Of a DNA stretch of 64,000 nucleotides, positions 22,689 to 33,540 are shown piece after piece. A model generated the notes under the pieces. The model was not told where the DNA came from. It saw only the letters and a list, made by a program, of their open reading frames with translations, and did no database searches. The position numbers and the translations under genes were made by a program. Origin of the DNA: Xanthostigma xanthostigma (Eukaryota > Arthropoda > Insecta > Raphidioptera > Raphidiidae); NCBI GenBank assembly GCA_963575645.1, contig OY754469.1, positions 21,532,001 to 21,596,000 of the forward strand, in the 5' to 3' direction. Numbering within the stretch: the first letter of the stretch is position 1; each line of letters begins with the position of its first letter.

Positions 22689-23056
22689 ATATATTATACT
22701 AGCGGCCCTGTACGTGCTTCGCTACGTATAAAGTGAAATAATAAAACAATTTAATTGGAACATCTATCTATCTATTTAATTTATTTTAAAATATACATGG
22801 ACGTATATGTGTGTATGTCGAGCACTCCGGCTGCGCCGTCGTGCCCGGTGCAAAAGAACGAATGGGGAAGGAAGAAAAAAAATTTAGGGGTGGACTACCC
22901 CTAACATTTAGGGGGATGAAAAATAGATGTTGGCCGATTCTCATAGATACCGGATAAGCACAAAAAATTTCATCAAAATCGGTCAAGCCGTTTCGGAGGA
23001 GTATGGCAACGAAAACTGTGACACGAGAATTTTATATATATAGAGAAGAAGATATA
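22689..23056 (+). mobile_element. Non-LTR-type tail inserted in T1
   Basis: It is absent from T2, where GATTAT joins directly to CAAAATAATG. It begins CTAGCGGCCCTGTACGTGCT, passes a GTGCAAAAGAACGAATGGGG block, and closes with AAAATCGGTCAAGCCGTTTC and GACACGAGAATTTTATATAT. The flanks GATTATAT and GATATAT suggest a short A/T-rich duplication. The same tail type runs off the window's right edge at 63850-64000. Confidence 0.78.
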
Positions 23057-23134
23057 TCAAAATAATGAAAAAATAATAACAAACAATTTTTTATTAAGTA
23101 GTCATGGAAAAATTGGTGGATAATTTTATTTATT

Positions 23135-23520
23135 CAACACGCGTGAGTAATATGTAATTTCGGGGCCCTGCTAAACGTGGGAGAAATAATATATTACTTC
23201 ACTATAGTGTAATAATGAATTTTCTGGCGTGGGAGAAATCATATATTACTTCACTAGTGTAATAATGAATTTTCTGGACCAATAGAAACTCAGTAGCAAG
23301 CCCAAGCGCTAAATAATGAAAAAAACTGCAAGTAGCTTCTGGACCAATAGGAACGTGGTAGGCGGTATTGTATACTTATATGAAAACAGCATCGCAATTC
23401 AGCGAAATCATGGCAATCTTGTGTATACACTGACGGTGGTACGTCAATCAATGAAGTGATTTATTATTTTTCCCTCTGTTATCAGGGCCCCGATTACATA
23501 TTACTCCTGCTAGTTGAATA
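23135..23520. mobile_element. MITE inserted in T1
   Basis: It is absent from T2. The ends are inverted: TTCAACACGCGTGAGTAATA then TGTAATTTCGGGGCCCTG on the left, and CAGGGCCCCGATTACATATT then ACTCCTGCTAGTTGAA on the right. A ~57-bp unit (GTGGGAGAAATMATATATTA ... AATGAATTTTCTGG) is tandemly duplicated at about 23178-23278. It encodes nothing. Confidence 0.72.
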
Positions 23521-23522
23521 AA

Positions 23523-23658
23523 GTATTATGTGCGACTATTGATCGAAGGAGAATATTCCACTCGCGTGTGTTTTACCGCACTCGCTGCGCTCGTGCGGCA
23601 AATTTCACGCTCATGGAATCTTCTCCTTCTCTCACTAGTCGCACAATATACTATTATT
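23523..23658. mobile_element. Fold-back element adjoining the MITE
   Basis: The outer arms are TATTATGTGCGACTA and TAGTCGCACAATATA. The inner arms are GAAGGAGAATATTCCA and TGGAATCTTCTCCTTC. The centre is a compact palindrome, CCGCACTCGCTGCGCTCG then TGCGG. Together with the MITE it forms the 524 bases missing from T2, with TATT at both outer junctions (23131-23134 and 23655-23658). Confidence 0.72.
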
Positions 23659-23795
23659 GAAGAGTTCTAATCAGACGTTAATCAAAGATTTGTTTACCTG
23701 TTTTAATTTCCATTGTATTTTTTACCTAGATACTTTCTTACCTAGCCACATATCACATTCTATTCCTTGAGTATTTATCTTCGTAATGTAATAGT

Positions 23796-24050
23796 ATGAA
23801 ATTTTATATTCAACGATATAAAAAGATACAAACGAAAAACCAAAAAAATGTCTGTTTTCTCTTTATGGATGAAAAATCGTTAATATTAAAAAATTTTGAA
23901 AACTTAACAAATTTATACTTAGTGATTCTTAATACACTTAATTATACCTACGATTTAAAAAAATATACATTGAAATCCGTTAAGTTTTCATCGTGTTACA
24001 GAGGTTTAAAAATATTTTTTCCAGTGAATTCAAGATTCCGAAAAAATTGA
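23796..24050 (+). other. 84-codon frame shared by T1 and T2 (function unknown)
   Basis: It starts MKFYIQRYKK and ends FRKN, is Lys/Asn/Phe/Leu/Tyr-rich, and shows no signal peptide or known motif. The T2 copy (59833-60087, minus) encodes the identical peptide with one synonymous change in 255 bases, while the ~400 bases just downstream differ at roughly eight positions plus two indels. This is weak evidence for constraint. The composition is what AT-rich chance frames give, so it may be nothing. Confidence 0.25.
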
Positions 24051-25050
24051 AAATAGTAACAAGGGCCGTATTTAATAACGAGATAAGATTTATGGTCAGG
24101 AATTTTTATTTATGAAAAAGAACATCTAAAGAATAGTTTACCAGGTTCAAAAAAAATTTACGACTTTTCCTTATGTTTAAAAAAAATTATTATTGCAACG
24201 TTCGATTTTCGATTCAAATATATATCTATACTTGCATTTTTATACATGATATTTTATTCAAAAAAAAAAAATTAACTACACCATTGAAAAGTTCAGATTT
24301 TCTACTTGCAGATAAGCTATTTGAATTTTTATTTTATTACTCGATAAGTATGTAAAATATTATAATTCAATACGCTGTACATGAAAAAGTAGGTTCTCGC
24401 ATGGCTAGCCGAGCATCCTGCGCGTAAAATAGATACATAGTTTATCGAATTTTTTGCGGGCAAACTATAAGTCGGACGAAAAAAGTATAAGATATCTTTT
24501 TTATAGAAAAAAACGTCTTCTACAACGAGGTATTTTTTATTTCTTCCTATGTTTTTTAAATTTCAAAATATCAAAGAATTTTGAAAATCAAAATGATTTT
24601 CAATTTTTTTTTTTATTTTGGGAAATCGATAGACGAATGAACTTTTTTTTATTTCAATCAGTACACTTTAAACTACTTATTAAAAAAAAATTCAGCCTGT
24701 TTGCGAATTTCTGGAGCTTTTTATCTCCACCGATTGGACTAAATTAGAAGCAAACGTATGTCTTGTCTTAACATGAAAACAGCTGCATTTCTAATGTTTA
24801 ATTCAATTTTTTGACATTAGTATATTGTGAAATGCAAAGCCTGCTAAGTTAAGTATTGGAATAACTAATTATTATTAGAACATAATACTTTGTAAGTTGC
24901 AAACGTCACTTTTGACATTTCTTATCATTCCGACACCAAGGATAAGCGGATTGAAACCAAATTTTGGGAGGTTTAGGTTATGTATTACGGAATACGTTAT
25001 CACGTAAAACTATCGTCCGTAAACCGACTTTACAGACAACCAATTTTTTT

Positions 25051-27059
25051 TTAATTGGATAGCTTAAAAACTTCAACCAAAACGCTAAAATAATGTTCTC
25101 TGACAAATAATATGAACCATTTAAAATGTCTGACATCTCAAATATGGTCGACATATTTGAGGTGTCAGACGTTTTAACTCTCTGATTTAAAAATTTTAAA
25201 ATACACCGTGTAATGCGTGTAATTTAGTGGCTGTCGCCTATAGTTCTGCCTGCGTGAACGTTGATTTTGCCAGTGAATTTGCTTGCATTGATCAGACCAT
25301 ATTTTAGTTCCATACTAAAATTAATACAAAATTTAAGGAAGAGTCATACACTTATACCTACTTCATAATGTACTACTGGTATAGTTTTTATGAATGGACC
25401 GAATATGCTTTACGTTGTTGCATTTCTCTCATACATATTGATGACTAGCTCCCTAAATTTTGGTACTTTACTATAATTAAGTCTGAGGACCATCGAAGCG
25501 TCGCACTTGAGAATGAAGGAACTATATTTGAATTTAGAGGAATTTGAATGGAAATTTCTTGAAATGTCCATAAAAATGTAGAGTAAGTGAACATGCGTGA
25601 TTTACAGCAAATCCCACATCAAGAACTTTCTATAAACAAGTATTTTAAGGTGTTTGTTCTAATGTCGATATCCAGTCCGGTATTTCTAGACTATGCAGCG
25701 CATTCTTTATGCACATTGCAATATTACTGGTTATTATTTATATAAAAATACTCCATGTTCAATACAGGTAAATGACAGTACCTAATACAATTCACGTTAC
25801 GTTACTAACTGATACGGTAGTTGCTTTATTCGCGGATCAATAGCCACCGAGGTTAAACATATAATTCCAGAGAAACTTTAACGTGGTCGTGGGGTTAAAA
25901 TAGTATAGATAAAGTAGAAATTATCTCTGGGTGGGTATTCTGCCTAGTCTAAATGAACTGTTTTGAGTATTTACAAATAAGAGCAAACAAGTCTCATTTT
26001 AACGTTTTGGAATTTGCATTTGCGAGTGAAGTCGCGGATTTACGTTTCTTTTTTTTTTTTAATACTTTCCTCACGCATTTTGAAAGAGATTTATTTTTGT
26101 ATTTGTAATTGATGATTCTGAATAAAGTGTAATTATTTAAACTAAATAATTTCAAATAATCGAATAAAAAAATTACTTAGAAACATAATTATTTTACAAA
26201 ATATTTTTGTAACTGTACGATTATAGCAACTATAAATAAAAATAGAAATGTGAAATGGACAAAGTACATATTATTAAATGCCATTTATTACGGTGTGTAA
26301 CGAACTGTCGGCATAGCTGTATTAAAGATATTTGCCTCCAGCTGTGTACTATACCTACTTGTTTTGATGAAAAACAACTAATTTATTACATACTTTGTTT
26401 CAAAACCAACTAGGTATACGTCATAATTAAATTTTCAATATAAAAACACATACCTATTTAACTATTATCAGATTTTGATTGTAGGCAATAATTGAATGAC
26501 AACTTTTTCTAAAATAGGGCACACAGGAAATATAATGTCGGAAATATACCCGATCGGCCTAATTAGAATTAAAATAGGAATGAACAAAGACCCGCAAGAT
26601 TGGATGTAAGATGTGGGTCTTCTTGTGTTTTTTGAAATTTTAAATTGTTCTGAAATTGTACAGAAATACCGCGACTGGTGTCGCGCACCTAGTCTTCTTT
26701 AAGACGCCTTTTTCCGTATTTCTGCACATTAATTTTTTTCTACTTATGCATCCTTTCAGTAGTGTTACATAACTCTTTATATAATTAAATTGCGCTTTTG
26801 ATCTGTAAGTATTTTAGAGACCGAAATATTTTAAATGTTATGTACGCACAAATGGTAGGTAACTAATATAATATTACTGCAAAAGTGTCCATTTTTTTCA
26901 TAATAAACATTAATTTAAGAGAGAAGTTTGCTACGTAAGTGCAGATATTCTGGTATTTTTGTAGCAATTATGTGTTTTGTAAAAAAAAAATATATTCAAA
27001 AAATGGTACCTATTTAATACGTATTTAAGATGAAATTTAAGATTGAGATGTATACTTTT
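25051..27059. other. Unassigned AT-rich DNA with two hairpins
   Basis: A clean hairpin at 25123-25175 (AAAATGTCTGACATCTCAAA ... with a GTCGA loop) has 24-base arms with two mismatches. A looser inverted region lies at about 26535-26730 (TGTACAGAAATACCG against CGTATTTCTGCACA). No gene is supported. Confidence 0.5.
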
Positions 27060-27640
27060 TTAAACGCTTTATTAAACGCTTTATATTAGTTTGGGTTGTA
27101 ACTAACTATGTATGTATGTAACTAACTATGTATGTATGTCCGTAACGGAATCTTTGAGCATAATTTTCACCAATTTCCCGAAGTCTGATTAATTTGAAAC
27201 TTTGCATACGTATCAAGGACCGATGACAATGCAATAATTTGATAACAGTTTCCCATTATCCTTATTAGGACCCCCAGGATTAATAAATTCTTTTATAGAT
27301 CCTCTGTAGTAAACGCTTTATTTTCACCAATTTCCCGAAGTCTGATTAATTTGAAACTTTGCATACGTATCAAGGACCGATGACAATGCAATAATTTGAT
27401 AACAGTTTCCCATTATCCTTATTATTAAACGCTTTATATTAGTTTGGGTTGTAACTATGTATGTATGTCCGTAACGGAATCTTTGAGCATAATTTTCACC
27501 AATTTACCGAAGTCTGATTAATTTGAAACTTTGCATACGTATCAAGGACCGATGACAATGCAATAATTTGATAACAGTTTCCCATTATCCTTATTAGGAC
27601 CCCCAGGATTAATAAATTCTTTTATAGATCCTCAAACTAA
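27060..27640. repeat. Tandem/segmental repeats of an AT-rich TE fragment
   Basis: A block running GTCCGTAACGGAATCTTTGA, CCGAAGTCTGATTAATTTGA, GGACCGATGACAATGCAATA to CCCATTATCCTTATTA occurs at about 27138-27264 and 27466-27592. A 5'-clipped copy lies at 27313-27424. A TATG-rich simple repeat precedes it. The three blocks are nearly identical, so this is a recent local duplication. Confidence 0.85.
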
Positions 27641-27653
27641 AAAGTGAAAAATA

Positions 27654-27868
27654 AAATATAGTTTAAAAAAAACTAAAAAACACGCTTTATATCGGACTAA
27701 AAAGTAAAAAATAATTGTTTTAAAATAAGCTTAAAAAGCGTTGGGCGCTCGATGTACGAAAATGTGGAACAAAGCGCCCCACGCTTTTTAAGCTTATTTT
27801 AAAACAATTATTTTTTACTTTTTAGTCCGATATAAAGCGTGTTTTTTAGTTTTTTTTAAACTATATTT
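27654..27868. mobile_element. Near-perfect palindrome (~95-bp arms)
   Basis: The left arm ATATAGTTTAAAAAAAACTA, CACGCTTTATATCGGACTAA, AATAAGCTTAAAAAGCGT is mirrored by the right arm around a ~25-base centre (GATGTACGAAAATGTGGAAC). The arms look almost identical. It directly follows the tandem blocks, which share the CGCTTTATAT motif, so array and palindrome may be parts of one element. Confidence 0.82.
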
Positions 27869-28934
27869 TTTTAATATGTAGGTACCTATTTCTGTTAGTG
27901 TTGTAGCTTGTTGTAATTCTACAGTCTATAAATTACGAATTATGAATTTGTATGCTGCTAAAATATCAATTCTCTTACTTTAAATTTTTGTTCGTTTTCT
28001 ACGAAATACCTACATTTTTGCAAATTTGCGTTATTTCAATCATTGTGAAGCGACCATGAAATTTTATAGGTATTCAAATTTATTATTCATGAACAGTTTC
28101 ATTCGCTAAGCAATATAGTTCTGGACCAAATATCTAAATGATTGGGCAATGCATCTATTGCAATTACACTGTGGGCAACAGTTTTGAATTAAGAATATTC
28201 AAGTGGCAAAAATATTGTGAATAATACAGAGTGCGGTTTTTTTAATACATTTAATAAAATTTTGGCCTTTTTTGAAAGCAAGCTTTATAAAGTACATTAA
28301 CTAGCCCACTCGCAGCTTTGACAGATAGCGGCTTAAAAATTACCCTATACACTATAACATCAGTAGACATTATATCAAGTTTCGTTAAAACCGGTCCTGA
28401 CAGTCCCCAGTTTTGCTGAAGTTGCTAGCAGAAAATGGCTACCAACGATGCGCGTGCACACCTTAACAACAAAATTAACTTGATGAAATTGCTCGCAGAA
28501 AAAAGCTACTGACAGGATAGTCTATCCTATCCTGTCAGTAGCTTTTTTAATTCTGCGGTGAAAGATGAAGCCAGGCACGTCGTCAATAATATACTAGTGA
28601 ACGCCTACTTGCCTGCAGACCGTGGCGTGTGAAATAAATTCGGCACATCCATTTATAGCGGTAGATATAGCGGCAGAATAAAAATAAACACTCGACGCAA
28701 GCTAGAAGGCGGGCGCAATGCATTCACGTCACTATGAGGTGGTGGCTTCAACTTTCGTCGCGCGTAGTATAGCGCAACGTCCAATAGCTCAATTAATGCT
28801 AACCTCATTCCAGTCCTTTTATTATTTTATTTCAATAAATTATTTGCATACACATTGATAATTAGTTTTCATCACGCCAAAGAAGTATAACTTTTAACAC
28901 GCGTACATAAGTACGCGCACTCATTTTTATTTTT
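27869..28934. other. Unassigned DNA with one strong hairpin
   Basis: At 28495-28556 GCAGAAAAAAGCTACTGACA and GGATAG are mirrored by CTATCCTGTCAGTAGC, T/A bases and TTCTGC around a 6-base loop. The surroundings (28300-28760) are GC-richer than average but carry no recognised gene. Confidence 0.45.
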
Positions 28935-30040
28935 AGGCGCGATTAGCGTAAGCTAAAGCGCCTTATATGTACTCGCTTTGTCTGTGAATCTGTGAGTCAC
29001 GCTTTTTGTATCCAGCGTACAGCCCAAACGCCTTAACCGATTTTAAAAAACTTTTTTTTGTTCGATTCGTCTCCGGGTAACTTAAATCCTAACGTCGCCC
29101 GATTTTTGAATTTTGACCCCAGAGGGGAGCAATAAAGAAAAAACGAAGTTTTTTGCTTATAACTCACTCAATTTAAATCAGATCGGTTCGAAACCTGTCT
29201 TAAACGAAAGAGGAGAAAATTTTACATAAATTTCGTACAACAGAATTAGCCAAAACAGGTTTTTTATACAAATTTATTTAGAAATAAATTCAATTTGATA
29301 TAATCGATGGCAAACATCTTTCGGTTATCTCTCTCTGTTGCACGGTTTAATATGGTAATATAAAGATTACGTTTGTTCTGTCTTAAATTAAAACGATTGC
29401 ATTTGTTCAAAAACGGATGGCATTTCAAATATTTGTGAAATGCAACGCCTTCTGAGTTAACAATATGAATAACTAATTATTAGAACATAATACTTTGACA
29501 GACGCAAACGTCATTTTTGACATTTCTTACCATTCCGACACCACGGATGAGCGGATTGAAACCAAATTTTGGGAGGATGTTTGATATGCAAATATGAAGT
29601 GGCCTATTGTTTTTTGGGAGCATCGGCGCATGCGTAAAAGAGTATATCTTTTATAATGTTGTTTTATATAATAATAATATAGTTTTTAAAAAGACTTATT
29701 ATTTTATCTATTTTTACATGAAAGTTTTGTAAATTTTTTGGGGAAAATCGGCGCATGCGCAAAAGAGATATGGGCTATGACGTTGTTTCTTATATAATAA
29801 TGCTTTACATTTCATAAGGTTGATTATTCTATCTGTCTTACAAGAAAGTTTTGTAATTTATTTTTGGGGAAAATCGGCGCATGCGCAAGAGATATTATGT
29901 GCTATAACGTTTTTTATATAACAATGGTAAAATTTTTTTAGCGGCTTATTATTCTGTTTTACAAGAAATTTTTATATTTTATTTCGGAAAAAATCGGCGC
30001 ATGCGCATCAGAGATATATGTTATTACAAGAAAAATAAAA
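28935..30040 (+). mobile_element. Long relative of family A (A5)
   Basis: From TTTTTGCTTATAACTCACTC onward it matches family A block by block: AATTTAAATCAGATCGG, CTTAAACGAAAGAGGAGA, GTGAAATGCAACGCCTTCT and GCGGATTGAAACCAAATTTT. It then continues into a GCGCATGCG tandem region that A2 and A3 lack. Its left end is different (GGCGCGATTAGCGTAAGC ... GCTAAAGCGCC, itself partly palindromic) and has no TTGACGTG terminus. It is therefore a distinct subfamily or a longer ancestor. It is non-coding. Confidence 0.7.
29607..30040 (+). repeat. Tandem array, ~122-bp unit, ~3.5 copies
   Basis: Each unit starts near GGGGAAAATCGGCGCATGCG, continues with AGAGATAT, an ACGTTGTTTTATATAATAAT block and TTATTATTCTAT, and ends TTACAAGAAAGTTTTGTAAT. 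Units start near 29607, 29736, 29860 and 29978, with the last truncated. The units differ substantially. Single units occur in B1, B2 and B3, and two units in A4. Confidence 0.8.
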
Positions 30041-30965
30041 TAATAATAAAAAGAAAGTTTTTATTGAAATGTACCAAAATGGAAATATAATTATTTTAAT
30101 AATTTAGGGTAATAATTATAAAAAAGTTGGTTGTGACTAATTATTAATAAATTATTAAAATGATTTTTTCCTTTCTGTGTTTCAATATTTTCAACTGTAA
30201 TTTTTTTCGTAGAATAAGTTAATTAAATTATATTATTAAGCTCAAAGTGTCGTTAAAAATATACTACAATTTTCAAACATAACGCCGGGGTATATTTTAT
30301 AGAATTTCGCGCCTTGTAATTCTTGAATTACTTGTGTCTTCAGACAATATTTTATTTCATTGTAGTCACTTTTGGTCAATAGTGTACACGTTTAATGTAA
30401 CTAAGGCAAGTGCCTAGTCAATTAATTTACTTAAATCGAGCAAATTGGGTCATTTAATAAAATGTTTTTATTACAGTAATTTATCTAAAAGCAAGTCAAT
30501 ATCGTTTATACTTTATAGCGACAGTGAAAATTCTAGTTATATATATTAAAAAAAAATCGGTCAACTAATAAATATCAAGGAAACTGATATTATTATTAAT
30601 TAAGGAACATTGCAATACTTACAAGTGCCATAAACCTGAATACCAAAATCAATCAACAAGTTTAACTTTCGTTATTTACACAGATTGTTTAAAACAGTAT
30701 TTTTGTAATATAAACACTAAACAGGCTTAGCCCGCGGGGCCGCAGCATTGCTCGCAGTACCTGGTTCTGGTAGACAGATAAAACTTCTGGGAACGCATTG
30801 CCATTTTCGCGTCTAGTTATCACACAAAATAAGCCGAGAGGTTTATTGGGACTCTGCAGTGCGATCCACACAAGTATGGTCAATATTGAATATGAAATAT
30901 GTAGATATAAATATATTGTAATTATTCCAATACACAAGATAATAATAGTCGAATTTTTTTATTTA
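30041..30965. other. Unassigned AT-rich DNA
   Basis: A GC-richer patch at 30725-30870 (GCCCGCGGGGCCGCAGC and following) stands out and has overlapping frames on both strands, but no protein family is recognised. Confidence 0.35.
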
Positions 30966-30968
30966 AAT

Positions 30969-31014
30969 AAATTCACTACATGTTTCGACAAAGTTTGTTG
31001 TCATCATCAAGTTT
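30969..31014 (-). ncRNA. Hammerhead-ribozyme-like remnant (degenerate)
   Basis: Read on the minus strand, CTTGATGA (31011-31004) resembles the CUGAUGA core with one change. A 5-bp stem follows, GACAA ... TTGTC, and then GAAAC (30986-30982) directly after it. Next come AT and GTA (30979-30977), which satisfies the A15.1-U16.1 pairing and the NUH rule. Helix I pairs only partly. Short-helix-III hammerheads of this layout are known in Penelope-like retroelements. With the core C altered it is probably inactive, and chance or another repeat's motif cannot be excluded. Confidence 0.35.
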
Positions 31015-33329
31015 ATTATTTTTAATTAGACCCAAGAAATATTTTTTTTAAATCCTAAAATAGACGTTTTTTGCAGTCTTTTTTTTTAAACAAAAACACG
31101 GTTGAACCGATTTTGATTAAATTTCTTTCGAATCATACTGACGCTAATAATTTGCACCGAATTGATGAATATAACAGAACGAAATTTGCCCCCCCCCGCG
31201 CGCTCCTGAACCTCAAAATACTTAGAATACTGCTTAAGACAAAATTGGTCACCCAACGGGCACTTGATATTGTCACCCAGTGCTGTTCAGTGTTTTTAAT
31301 TTAACTTCTTTTCAGGATTTTTCTGTGAATTCATTTAATTCTCGGTTTTTGATATCTAGTTCAACGTTAAATCTACTTTCAAAGTAAATTTAACACTGAT
31401 TTTCAACACCAAATGTACTTTCAAAGTGTAAAATAAAACTGTTAAGATTGACTTTATGCATTTTTTTTGTTCTCGCAATATCTTAAAGCAGTTATATTCA
31501 AAATTTGTGAAAGAGTGACACACTTTTTCTAATATATTTTATTGATTTGTGTTTTTGATTGACAACGGGAAGACGAATATTAACGTTATCTCTAAACGGA
31601 AATTGTCGAAGTATGTAAAAAACCTATTTGCCATCCGTTTATTTTAAATTTTATTGCCATTTCCTATTTTTTTTATTTCTTGGATATTATATATTTGAGA
31701 ACCATCACATTTATAATGATTTTTTGTCAATATTAATAAGACTATACCTATAACTTTAAATTTTGAATTTATTATTATGTTGGCAGTTGATTGCTTCAGT
31801 AGGTACACTATAAAAAATTGTTATGGTGTTTTTTTTTTACTACTCGCTCTGAGAAATAACATTTTTTATTATAATATTTTATAATATTATGTTGCCTAAT
31901 GTATTAAGTCATTTAGATTTTCTCTTGCACTTAATATTTATTGATTATATTTTACATGACAGACGTTGCAGATTATCGACACTAGATCAATAAGCGTCCT
32001 AATTTTCAGTTTCTATAATCTTAGTACTGTATAATATGTACTTGGAAAAACTAACAATGATTAACTGCTTGTCAAAGAACAGCGAAATACCATTTTATAT
32101 GAAATTTAATTAGTCGTTCTTGCCTCCACATGGTATATATGTAAGAGATCTTTTTTTTTTGAAAACCGCAGACTAAAGCATTGGACTCCTAGGATAATGG
32201 TCTATACGCAATAACCATGAAAATCTAACTGAAATGAGTTCAGCGATTTTCAAGTTTATTTTGAGTATCCAGACAGACATACAGAAGCGAAATAGATAAT
32301 TTTGTAGTTCATATAGTAATGACGTATTCGGAAAGGAGAATGAGAGCTAAATTTATAAGTGGACTTTGAATTAAAATTTGATATATTCAGAGAATCTCTA
32401 TTATAATAAAACTATCATCTAAATTATTATTAATATTTTGTATAAAGAGCTATGACTCATGTGCGAATTTGCGATATATTGAAAATGTCAAGGCTGACAT
32501 GATCTGTCGCTCGTGGATAGCTTCATAAAAGAAGCGCTGCTAGGTTGCTTCCGTTGAGTCAGGTTGACTTCTTATTATAATTTATAACATCGGGAAACAG
32601 CATAACCTCAATATTGCATCTGTTTAAACATATAAAATAAAATATAAATTGTACTGTATATTTTACCCTTAGTAGTTATTCGTTAAAAAAATTAAAATCA
32701 GATATGTATTTCTCTTCCGTACGATGAAATAACGATTATGGTTTGAAATTATATTTTTGAACAAATTTCATATTTATTTGTTTTATATAAATTAATTATT
32801 AGCAATCAAAATATTTAAAAAAGTGCATTTTTAGTTTTAATATACTATTATTATTACAGTACGGATTCTTTTTTAATTAATATTTTTGTATATTGTTTAA
32901 ATTAAATGCTGATACAAATTTTTGAACTACGTTGAAAAATCAGTTGTAGCGTCGTAATTATTAGTAATAATGCGTCATTAAAAAGTACGTCATGCTTTTA
33001 CTTATGCGATGTTCTTTAACAGTTTAAATAAAATTTAATAAATAAAAATTAATTACAACACAAATTAAAATACAGTTGATCAAGGATACCACGTAGGTAT
33101 AAGTTTGTCGTGATGAATGAACTTTATCAAATAAAATCAAGAAGGAAGCATCTTTTAAACATTCTAACTACTAACGTGCTATTTACTTTTTGCTTCTTTT
33201 ACAATGGCATTTTTCTTTAGGCAGTTCTTCAATTATTATCCTATCTTTATAATAGCAATTAATTATTTCCGTCTTTAATTTCGAAACTTAGGCTAGTTGC
33301 TTTTTACAGTAGAATAACAAATATCAACC
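31015..33329. other. Unassigned AT-rich DNA
   Basis: No gene is supported. Short frames such as 31071-31304 lack motifs. A poly-C run lies near 31190. Confidence 0.4.
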
Positions 33330-33540
33330 AAGAAAAGTGGAAGCTATACTTGCACAATTAGTGTTCCGGGCCATAAGAACATTACTTGTGTGTTCTATAG
33401 CCAAATTTTGGTTCCGCAGTTATAAAGAAGTAAACAATTAAATTTATAGCAATTGATCGCGCTAGAATATTTTAATCCTGATCATTTTTTGTGTTCTTTT
33501 TAGGCTTTCAGATTTTTTTTACTAAAATGATATTTAATTC
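33330..33540 (+). repeat. Dispersed repeat, family F (copy 1)
   Basis: It is homologous to 37440-37650. Shared landmarks are CTATACTTGCA, CACTTGTGTG-type sequence, TCTATAGCC, GCAGTTATAAAGAA and ATAGCAATTGATCGCGCTA. The class is unknown and it is non-coding. Confidence 0.65.

Larger units (their letters stand above)
22011..24741 (+). mobile_element. Long-TIR element T, copy T1, nested in A3
   Basis: It begins TAGTCCAGTTGGTGGAGA and ends with the inverse, CTCCACCGATTGGACTA. The inverted arms are ~300 bp each, with shared blocks GCTCCAGAAATTCGCAAACA, AGTTTAAAGTGTACTGATTG and TTCATTCGTCTATCGATTTC. Direct AAT flanks it on both sides (22008-22010 and 24742-24744). Comparison with A2 and A4, which have the empty site GGAAATTAGAA, confirms a 3-bp duplication. 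The second copy (59146-60965) is ~1,820 bp. The extra ~890 bp here are two later insertions (22689-23056 and 23135-23658). No transposase is visible, so it is non-autonomous or its coding part is lost. Confidence 0.88.
21605..25050 (+). mobile_element. Family A element (copy A3) interrupted by element T1
   Basis: It is co-linear with A2. The left end is TTGACGTGATAACGTC at 21605 and the right end is GACAACCAATTTTTTTTT at about 25050. Between ATGGAAAT (22010) and AATTAGAAGC (24742) lies the 2.7 kb element T1. Without T1 the copy is about 710 bp and closely similar to A2. Its 5' repeat region is expanded to several GTTCCTAAC units, against fewer in A2 and one in A4. Confidence 0.85.

Noticed and set aside
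22009..24743. TA or TWA duplication for element T (mariner or Harbinger assignment)
   Set aside because: TA occurs at both ends, but comparison with the empty site in A2/A4 shows AAT is duplicated and TA belongs to the element. AAT/TAT does not fit the Harbinger TWA preference.
24454..24747. 97-codon frame matching a frame at 59095-59433
   Set aside because: It lies in the inverted arm of element T and has no ATG at its start (the first codon is TTG). The shared peptide reflects shared repeat DNA.
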